The notes beneath the pieces were generated by a model. It worked only from the letters and a program-made list of their open reading frames with translations. It ran no database searches and had not been told where the DNA came from. A program made the translations under genes and the position numbers. Below are positions 1 to 4,927 of a DNA stretch of 7,288 bases, piece after piece. Location of the stretch: positions 1 through 7,288 of the forward strand of contig JAEXFF010000251.1 of the NCBI GenBank assembly GCA_023400335.1. Direction: 5' to 3'. Every line of letters starts with the position of its first letter. Within the stretch, counting starts at the first letter, position 1. The DNA comes from Bacteroidota bacterium. Its GTDB lineage: Bacteria > Bacteroidota > Bacteroidia > Bacteroidales > Marinifilaceae.

Positions 1-408
1 GTTAACCTCCGGGGAGAGGGAAAGGGTTTTGGACGTAGGACCGATACTTCCGGCCACATATATCGTCCGTCCGGCTTTATCCGCCATTTGCCGGGCCAGC
101 CGTGCCCCTTCATAATTCAGGCGGTAGACGTATTCTGCACATTCATAGTCCGCTTGCGATACAGCATTTGAATTGAAGGTATTTGTTTCTATAATATCGG
201 CTCCGGCATCAATATAAGTTTGATGAATCCGTGCGATAATATCCGGGCAGGTCAGGGTTAAGATGTCATTATTCCCTTTCAGGTTGACCGGATGAGCTAC
301 AAATTCCTTTCCTCTGAAATCTCTTTCAGTTAGCTGGTATTGTTGTATAGCAGTGCCCATAGCACCGTCCAGGATAAGTATTTTTTCCTCTAATAAATTT
401 TTCAGCAT
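1..408 (-). CDS. metH: Cobalamin-dependent methionine synthase MetH, N-terminal fragment (runs off left edge)
   Basis: This is the first 136 codons of 5-methyltetrahydrofolate:homocysteine methyltransferase, the cytoplasmic B12 enzyme that makes methionine from homocysteine. My translation gives the start of the homocysteine-binding barrel: LDGAMGT near residues 13-19, NLKGNNDILTLTCPDII near 42-58, ADIIETNTFNSN near 70-81 and VAGSIGPTSKTLS near 118-130. These match the order and spacing in E. coli MetH. The start at 408 is firm because an in-frame TAA lies directly before the ATG. Full-length MetH is about 1,200 residues, so the zinc-ligand cysteines and the folate, cobalamin and activation domains lie outside the window. 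A split or short MetH therefore cannot be excluded. The gene is the last visible member of the minus-strand cluster that begins with the SAM riboswitch, 160 bp after the UPF0280 gene. It would use the homocysteine made by the three upstream products. Confidence 0.95.
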   Translation of the reverse strand, partial: MLKNLLEEKILILDGAMGTAIQQYQLTERDFRGKEFVAHPVNLKGNNDILTLTCPDIIARIHQTYIDAGADIIETNTFNSNAVSQADYECAEYVYRLNYEGARLARQMADKAGRTIYVAGSIGPTSKTLSLSPEVN

Positions 409-429
409 TTATTTAAAATATAAAACGTT

Positions 430-566
430 TATAAAGCCGGATAGAAAGATGGTTCTCAGACTTTAAAATGTATTTATACTGTAGCGGTCCTCTCGAATTC
501 CCTCTGATGCCGTTTCTTTTTACCGGCAGGTAAATTTATTAGCGGTGATTTCCCGGACAGTATAAA
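430..566 (-). promoter_or_regulatory. Structured metH leader, unidentified, cobalamin-riboswitch-like blocks
   Basis: A perfect 10-bp inverted repeat (473-482 with 557-566; ACAGTATAAA and its complement) begins 3 nt past the UPF0280 stop and encloses 74 nt. Inside is a 6-bp hairpin with a 4-nt loop (519-534). Read on the minus strand, the blocks AGGGAA (near 498-503), CCGCTACAGTA and AGTCTGAGAACC (451-462) occur in the order of the conserved cobalamin-riboswitch blocks. GCCGG (523-527) could pair with CCGGC (436-440). Against that call, the usual arm after GGGAA is reduced to a short GAGA-loop hairpin, and the 10-bp stem competes with the canonical fold. GGGAA and CCGCTA also occur as a second pair at 540-554. 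An RNA regulator of metH is plausible, but the class is not established. Confidence 0.35.
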
Positions 567-568
567 GT

Positions 569-1318
569 TTAGTTAAAAAATTTCAGTTCAAACTTACCGA
601 TGACACCCATCTTATCGTCTTTAATCAGTAAGGCTGCCATAATCTCGCTAATCTTTCCGATTTTTTCCAGTACCGGATTAATATCTTCGGCTTTCCGGAC
701 AAAATTGGCAAAGGCCGTGGCATAGCTGTCTGCCAGTAATACGTCCCGGCAGATAATCATAACGGCATCGGCTTTCCCAAAGCTCAGGGAGGGGCCTACC
801 GTTCCGGAAGAAGTACAGATACCTAAAGGGGCCTGGGAGGCGTTGATGTGTAAGCCGACTTTTTCGGAAAGTGGAGAACTTCCGGCAAATACAGATACGT
901 CCATGTCTTCTATGATATCTGCGTAAATATCCCCTCCGTTTTCTACGATTACTTCTTTTACGCCAAATTCTTTTTTCAAAGCATGTACCATGTATTCGGC
1001 TACAGCTCCGGCTACGGCGCTCATCGGTCCGATATGTGTCTTCTGGGAAACTTCCGACATTTTCCGGAATATTTCAGGAGCTTCCGGCTTTGCATTATAT
1101 GGAACCAGAGAGGTCAGATAGCAGGGATCTTTTTGGAGATAGGCTTCCATAATGTTTCGTAATTTTTGTAGTAAAACACTACAAAACTGAGGCATTTCAG
1201 GTTGATAAGAAGCTTTATCCACTCCGATCCAGAGATCGGAATCTTTACATTTTACAATAAAGTTCATCCAGCGGCCTTCTCTGAAATGTTCGCGGTATGT
1301 CCTGATTTTATATTCCAT
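569..1318 (-). CDS. UPF0280 (COG2122) ApbE-like protein of the homocysteine cluster
   Basis: The 249-residue product belongs to the UPF0280/COG2122 family, distantly related to the flavin transferase ApbE. Visible family features are HIGPMSAVAGAVAE near 95-108, VENGGDIYADI near 125-135, and a glycine- and serine-rich ApbE-like segment, GICTSSGTVGPSLSFGKADA, near 166-185. It has five cysteines (24, 46, 66, 168, 190), no signal peptide and no membrane segment, so it is probably cytoplasmic. COG2122 genes co-occur with DUF39 and NIL-ferredoxin genes, and genetic work in methanogens and sulfate reducers implicates them in homocysteine synthesis. Their biochemical step is unsettled; a sulfur-handling role has been suggested. 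Position here, third after the SAM riboswitch and just before metH, supports that assignment. The 151-bp gap upstream is A/T-rich with a 10-bp palindrome (1458-1467) and no convincing gene. No Shine-Dalgarno site is seen before the ATG. Confidence 0.85.
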   Translation of the reverse strand: MEYKIRTYREHFREGRWMNFIVKCKDSDLWIGVDKASYQPEMPQFCSVLLQKLRNIMEAYLQKDPCYLTSLVPYNAKPEAPEIFRKMSEVSQKTHIGPMSAVAGAVAEYMVHALKKEFGVKEVIVENGGDIYADIIEDMDVSVFAGSSPLSEKVGLHINASQAPLGICTSSGTVGPSLSFGKADAVMIICRDVLLADSYATAFANFVRKAEDINPVLEKIGKISEIMAALLIKDDKMGVIGKFELKFFN

Positions 1319-1469
1319 AGCTTATTTATTTTTTGAGTTGAATAGGATTCCTAAAATTATAAAATTTTTAGTAAATTGTTTTTCATTTTATACCTATAAT
1401 CTTTCTCATTTGCTTTTTGCATAATAAGCTATTTACGATTGTTCGATTTCCTCTGTTTCCTGCAGGACT

Positions 1470-1886
1470 TTAAATGCCTTCGGCAAATTCTATCCGGAAT
1501 AATTTCTGCGGGCAGGATTTCAGGCAAAGTTTGCATACGATACATTTTTCAGGATTGAATTTTAATGTCCAGTCCGGAGCTCCAATGGTCAGTGCATGGG
1601 AGAAACAGGCTGAGACGCAGTTCCCGCAATTGATGCAGCGGGATTCGTCATAGGATATTTTACTGGACAGCGGACTCACACTGACACCATTTTCCCAAAG
1701 ATAAGAAATTCCTTTTTCCAGTTGGGGATCGTCAGCTTCCAGTTCCACTAACAATTTTCCTGATTTTCCGGCTTCTATTTCGGCTTTTAAAATGTTGATG
1801 CGGATATCGTATAATTTCACCAGATCGTAGGTCAGGGAACGGTCGGTGGCATCTACCGGAAAGGATAATACTAATTTTTTTATCAT
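1470..1886 (-). CDS. NIL-domain / two [4Fe-4S] ferredoxin protein, L-aspartate semialdehyde sulfurtransferase iron-sulfur subunit
   Basis: This 138-residue protein has an N-terminal NIL domain (about 1-75, a small alpha/beta ligand-binding-type domain also found in methionine ABC transporter ATPases) followed by an 8Fe ferredoxin module. The cluster motifs are C84-x2-C87-x2-C90-x3-C94 and C115-x2-C118-x2-C121-x3-C125-Pro, so all eight ligands for two [4Fe-4S] clusters are present. The same architecture is found next to DUF39 in methanogens and sulfate-reducing bacteria. There it is thought to supply electrons for reductive sulfuration of aspartate semialdehyde to homocysteine. The gene starts 50 bp after the DUF39 stop on the same strand, consistent with co-transcription. 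No Shine-Dalgarno site is evident. A generic ferredoxin role is possible from the C-terminal half alone, but the NIL domain and the neighbours argue for the sulfurtransferase partner. Confidence 0.9.
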   Translation of the reverse strand: MIKKLVLSFPVDATDRSLTYDLVKLYDIRINILKAEIEAGKSGKLLVELEADDPQLEKGISYLWENGVSVSPLSSKISYDESRCINCGNCVSACFSHALTIGAPDWTLKFNPEKCIVCKLCLKSCPQKLFRIEFAEGI

Positions 1887-1936
1887 GATCTATAAAGATT
1901 ACAATTTGACAGGTTGTTTTTTCTTTGCTTGGAATT

Positions 1937-3088
1937 TTAGTCTTCCTTTTTTATTTCTTGCAAAGATTTCAGATTTGTACCAATGGGCATGGGCCGGACG
2001 GGTTCCGAGAGCAGGAAACGGCCTTGTTGTAGCCAGCTTTTTAAGATACCGGCTATTTCCCGGGCTTTTGCTAAACTGGCAACCGGAGCTGTTCTGACTT
2101 TGTGTCCGTTGATTTCAATTTCACCGCTGTGCAAAGCTGCATAATTGGTTTTTCCCAGGATCTGGTTTCCATTTCCATAGTCAACGACAGTGGTTTCGAT
2201 CTGTTCGTTGCGGATCGATACGCGGCTTGCCATATCTTCGTCCAGGATAGGAATGGGGATGCCGATGCCTACGAACATACTGACTCCGTATTTTTCGTAG
2301 TAAGCCGCCCGCAGAAAATCTGCACTCATATTTTTTAAGTCTCCGATAACGGCTATTGTACGGGCATTGCTAGTCGGAATACCAAAAGCATTTGTTTCCT
2401 TGCCCGTGTGAAACTGTGTACCGTTCCAGCTGACATAACCTTCTGTTCCACAGAGGAAGATACGGGTTCCTAATCCGATTGTACGGCATTCCGGGTCGTT
2501 GAGCAGAGGGGAAAGTTCTCCTGCTGTACTGTATGAAGCATTCCTCATCCGCGGGAGAAGGGTACCCATATACGTATATTTAATCTGGTCGGTGGTGTTG
2601 GTTGCGACGTTATAGTTTTGATAGGCATTCCGGGGATTATACAGAATGGCTTCATTGATCGTTTCCCGGTTGATGATTGTTTTTATGTGTTTACGGGGAT
2701 AACAATCGGTTCCTTTGCCCCAGGCTTCCAGTGTGATATCTTTGCCTTCGATTAATTCCTGTATCAAATGGGCTCCTCCGTAAGCAGGACGCTCCGGATT
2801 GCAATCGGTGGCCCCGATATAAGTGTCTACTGCTGCCAATCCTCCACTGACTCTCACTCCGTTCAATTCGATTTTTTCCATGCGGATGGGAGGATCGGCA
2901 TGTCCGAAATTGATAAAAGCGCCGGAAGAACACATTGCTCCGAAAGTCCCCGTGGTGACAACATCTACTTTTGCTGCTATTTCTTTTGGGGACAGGGATT
3001 TGGATAATTCGGAAATTTCTTCGGCTGTTAATACTACGGCTTTCCCATTTTTAATTTTTTCGTTGATTTCTGCGTACGACTTCGCCAT
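1937..3088 (-). CDS. DUF39 (COG1900) homocysteine biosynthesis protein, L-aspartate semialdehyde sulfurtransferase
   Basis: The 383-residue product is a DUF39 family protein. In Methanosarcina and sulfate reducers this family converts aspartate semialdehyde and sulfide to homocysteine, bypassing homoserine activation and trans-sulfuration. Recognisable segments are TTGTFGAMCSSGAF near 45-58, GGLAAVDTYIGATDC near 82-96, WGKGTDCYPRK near 123-133, LGTRIFLCGTEGYV near 206-219 and GIGIPIPILDEDMA near 274-287. Cysteines lie at 53, 96, 129, 201 and 213. C53 and C129 sit where I recall the family's conserved, functionally important cysteines, but this is from memory. The protein ends soon after the DUF39 core and has no C-terminal CBS pair, which some archaeal relatives carry. 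It is soluble, with no signal peptide. It is the first recognisable gene downstream of the SAM-I riboswitch, from which it is separated by an unusually long 258-nt leader. The start has no Shine-Dalgarno site. Confidence 0.92.
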   Translation of the reverse strand: MAKSYAEINEKIKNGKAVVLTAEEISELSKSLSPKEIAAKVDVVTTGTFGAMCSSGAFINFGHADPPIRMEKIELNGVRVSGGLAAVDTYIGATDCNPERPAYGGAHLIQELIEGKDITLEAWGKGTDCYPRKHIKTIINRETINEAILYNPRNAYQNYNVATNTTDQIKYTYMGTLLPRMRNASYSTAGELSPLLNDPECRTIGLGTRIFLCGTEGYVSWNGTQFHTGKETNAFGIPTSNARTIAVIGDLKNMSADFLRAAYYEKYGVSMFVGIGIPIPILDEDMASRVSIRNEQIETTVVDYGNGNQILGKTNYAALHSGEIEINGHKVRTAPVASLAKAREIAGILKSWLQQGRFLLSEPVRPMPIGTNLKSLQEIKKED

Positions 3089-3346
3089 AATGATATTGCT
3101 GTTATAAGTTCAGGTAATAAATTTTACATTGAAAATACCTGATGAAAAGCAGAAACTCCCTTCTGTTTTTGCATAGAGGTCTTTTCAAATAGCTCCCCGG
3201 GAGCCGTTCTGTTGTGTGGATAAGATAAAATCAGCGCATGCAGCGCATATACATAGATAGGCTGTAAAGAAAAGAGAAATTTAATTCCTGGAATGTCTCT
3301 GATGTGTTGAAGTAATTCTTGTCTGCGCTCATCTTCTGCATGGTTT
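3089..3346 (-). other. Long leader between SAM riboswitch and DUF39 gene, with unassigned open frames
   Basis: This 258-nt segment should be transcribed between the aptamer and the DUF39 start. It contains a minus-strand frame open from 3366 to the TAA at 3124-3126, 80 sense codons with no ATG until near its end. Its predicted residues look protein-like (for example PGIKFLFSLQPIYVYALHA) but I do not recognise them. In another frame, a 36-codon ORF starts with ATG at 3341, five bases past the riboswitch, and stops at 3231. The two overlap and at most one can be meaningful. A short G/C-rich hairpin (3192-3204, stem GCTCC/GGAGC, loop of 3) could be part of an expression platform but lacks a strong U tract on the minus strand. 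An 8-base unit, cagcgcat, is repeated in tandem at 3232-3248. Confidence 0.35.
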
Positions 3347-3450
3347 AAATTATAACTCCTGATTTTTCAGGACGGGTTTTGGCACCTTTCAGTATAACTG
3401 AGGTTGTCGGAGTTTCTCAGAGCCCGTCTCTCAACTCCTCTTTATAATTC
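3347..3450 (-). promoter_or_regulatory. SAM-I (S-box) riboswitch
   Basis: Read on the minus strand, the element contains the SAM-I core in order: AAAGAGGAG at the P1/P2 junction, GAGAGACGGGCTCTGAGAAA, CCGACAACC (the GGCAACC region with one change), AAAGGTGCCAAAACC, then a last hairpin and the closing strand. P1 pairs 3442-3450 with 3347-3355 (eight Watson-Crick pairs plus a G-U). P3 is TCAGT/ACTGA around a 3-nt loop. P4 is CCTGA/TCAGG (3367-3371 with 3358-3362). The pseudoknot between the P2 loop and J3/4 is a perfect GACGGG/CCCGTC match (3424-3429 with 3371-3376). In this family SAM binding lowers downstream expression, so the homocysteine cluster should be on when SAM is scarce. No clear terminator or ribosome-site sequestering helix follows immediately, so the mode of control cannot be read here. 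Confidence 0.9.
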
Positions 3451-3641
3451 AAACAATCTTTCTTACGGATTGAATTGATACAGCAAAGAAAACTCAAAAT
3501 CTCCTAAAATCCAAAAAAATAAGATGAAATTGTATTTTTATTTATTATTTCTATATAATTTTCCCCTTTTTAATTTTCTTTGTATAATATTGAACATTTT
3601 TGTGTTTTGCAGCGGTCAGGTAGTGATTTTAAAGATAGAAA
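3451..3641. other. Divergent intergenic region, probably holding both promoters
   Basis: This 191-bp stretch separates the riboswitch from the plus-strand acyltransferase gene and is very A/T-rich. Promoters for both directions should lie here. On the minus strand several TTTG-containing runs occur upstream of the riboswitch (3480-3530), and on the plus strand TTTGTATAATATTG lies near 3579-3592. None forms a well-spaced match to the Bacteroidetes -33 TTTG / -7 TAnnTTTG consensus, so no promoter is called. An apparent plus-strand ORF starting at 3524 runs into the acyltransferase in another frame and is not considered a gene. Confidence 0.4.
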
Positions 3642-4799
3642 ATGTATGGTATGAAAACAGGAAATCGTTTGTTGGCATTAGATGTCTTCAGGGGAATTAC
3701 GGTAGCCGGAATGATTTTAGTGAACGATCCGGGTTCTTGGTCAGCTGTTTATGCTCCTTTGTGCCATGCTTCCTGGAATGGCTTGACCCCTACCGATCTG
3801 GTATTTCCTTTTTTCATGTTTATCATGGGGGTATCCCTGTATTTTTCTTTACGGAAGTATGATTCTCTTTTTTCTGAAGGAGCACTTATCAAAGTTTTCA
3901 GGAGGGCAATTCTTATTTTTTTGGTAGGTTTGGGAATCAATTGGTTCTCTTTGTGGTTCGGAACTTTTATGAGTATGGGAGAAGGTGGGTTTACTTTTTG
4001 GGAACGTTTTACACAGAATATTTTTCCTGTGGCGGATATCCGGATATTGGGGGTATTACAAAGACTGGCAATCGCATATTTGGGTGGGGCTATTCTCTGT
4101 CTGGCGGTAAGACCGCGTTATTATTTGCTCACAGCCCTGTTAATATTGAGTGGTTATTTTGTCCTGTTATCTGTAGGAGAGGGTTTTGCACGTTCGGAGG
4201 ATAATATCATATCGGTAGTTGACCGGGCCGTATTTGGGGTGAAACACCTGTATGGAGAATGGTTGCCGGGCGAGGGCCGTATTGCTTTTGATCCGGAGGG
4301 ATTATTGAGTGCTTTGCCTTGTTTTGCACATGTGTTGCTGGGAGCTTGTATGGGGAGAGTGTTGGTGGAAGTGAAGGAAAACGAGATCCGGGTCCGTCAG
4401 CTGTTTGTTTTTGGTACGATGCTTTTGTTTGCCGGGTATTTGCTGAGTTATGCTTGTCCCGTCAATAAAAAAATATGGAGTCCTACGTATGTCATGATTA
4501 CTTGCGGATTGGCGTCTCAGGTTTTAGCTTTACTGGTTTATTGGATAGATGTAAAGGGGTGTAAAAAGGGAAGCCGTTTTTTTGAGGCTTTTGGGGTGAA
4601 TCCTTTGTTTATGTATGTATTGTCGGAAATTCTGGCTATAATTTTAGCTTATACGTTTCAGGATCAGATTTATTTTGTCGTTTTGGCTTCCTGGTTAGAG
4701 CCTTATTTTGCTTCTTTGGTATATGCTCTGCTTTATGTTATGCTGAATTGGGTGATTGCATATGCTTTATATAAACGGCATATTTATATAAAAATCTGA
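3642..4799 (+). CDS. NagX/HGSNAT-like transmembrane glucosaminide N-acetyltransferase (COG4299, DUF5009/DUF1624)
   Basis: The 385-residue protein is an inner-membrane acyltransferase homologous to human heparan-alpha-glucosaminide N-acetyltransferase and bacterial NagX. Family signatures are RLLALDVFRGITVAGMILVN at 9-28, CHASWNGLTPTDLVFPFFMF at 41-60, IRILGVLQRLAIAY at 133-146, FDPEGLLSALP at 216-226, NKKIWSPTY at 275-283 and GVNPLFMYVLSEI at 318-330. H42 aligns with the histidine of the human HASWNGLT motif, thought to be the acetylated catalytic residue. About ten membrane segments are visible (near 11-28, 52-70, 88-106, 135-156, 160-178, 221-242, 252-271, 281-301, 318-338 and 345-377). The family moves an acetyl group from cytoplasmic acetyl-CoA to glucosamine across the membrane. 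The start may be the ATG at 3642 or the one at 3651; neither has a clear Shine-Dalgarno site. The GH89 glycosidase gene follows on the same strand 128 bp on. The natural acceptor is inferred, not shown. Confidence 0.85.
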   Translation: MYGMKTGNRLLALDVFRGITVAGMILVNDPGSWSAVYAPLCHASWNGLTPTDLVFPFFMFIMGVSLYFSLRKYDSLFSEGALIKVFRRAILIFLVGLGINWFSLWFGTFMSMGEGGFTFWERFTQNIFPVADIRILGVLQRLAIAYLGGAILCLAVRPRYYLLTALLILSGYFVLLSVGEGFARSEDNIISVVDRAVFGVKHLYGEWLPGEGRIAFDPEGLLSALPCFAHVLLGACMGRVLVEVKENEIRVRQLFVFGTMLLFAGYLLSYACPVNKKIWSPTYVMITCGLASQVLALLVYWIDVKGCKKGSRFFEAFGVNPLFMYVLSEILAIILAYTFQDQIYFVVLASWLEPYFASLVYALLYVMLNWVIAYALYKRHIYIKI

Positions 4800-4900
4800 T
4801 GTATACCGGATCGTTACAGGTTCTGGCAGGAAACATCCGTAATGGTAAAATCCTGTACCCGTTCAGGGGACAGGCAGAAAAAAAGTTATATGAAATGTAA
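4799..4900 (+). CDS. Possible 33-residue coupled small ORF
   Basis: An ATG overlaps the acyltransferase stop as TGATG and opens a 33-codon frame ending with TAA at 4898-4900. The predicted peptide begins MYTGSLQVLAGNIRNG and is basic. It has no recognised motif, signal or membrane segment. The overlap is a classic arrangement for translational coupling, but an ORF this short can arise by chance, and the hairpin at 4852-4874 lies within it. I do not recognise it; most likely it is not a functional gene. Confidence 0.15.
   Translation: MYTGSLQVLAGNIRNGKILYPFRGQAEKKLYEM
4852..4874. other. Intergenic hairpin between acyltransferase and GH89 genes
   Basis: CCTGT (4852-4856) pairs with ACAGG (4870-4874) and, past a single A-G mismatch, CCC (4858-4860) pairs with GGG (4866-4868) around a 5-nt loop. 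On the plus strand it is followed by an A run, not a T run, so it is not an intrinsic terminator for the plus-strand genes. It could be an mRNA stability or processing element, or incidental. Confidence 0.3.
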
Positions 4901-4927
4901 GATAGAGATTTTAGAAGGTTAGGAAAA

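Noticed and set aside
1319..1469. 21-codon minus-strand ORF in the gap before the UPF0280 gene
   Set aside because: Lys/Asn-rich product of A/T-rich DNA with no ribosome site or motif; best explained by chance.
1846..3107. Several plus-strand ORFs of 78-94 codons across the DUF39 gene
   Set aside because: They are antisense to a strongly supported conserved gene and show no recognisable motifs.
3192..3204. G/C-rich hairpin as the riboswitch terminator
   Set aside because: The stem is only five to six pairs, it lies about 140 nt past the aptamer, and the minus-strand sequence after it lacks a U tract; kept only as a note in the leader entry.
3524..3862. Plus-strand 112-codon ORF with a hydrophobic start
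   Set aside because: Most of it overlaps the acyltransferase gene in another frame, and its upstream part is A/T-rich intergenic DNA that translates to a spuriously hydrophobic peptide.
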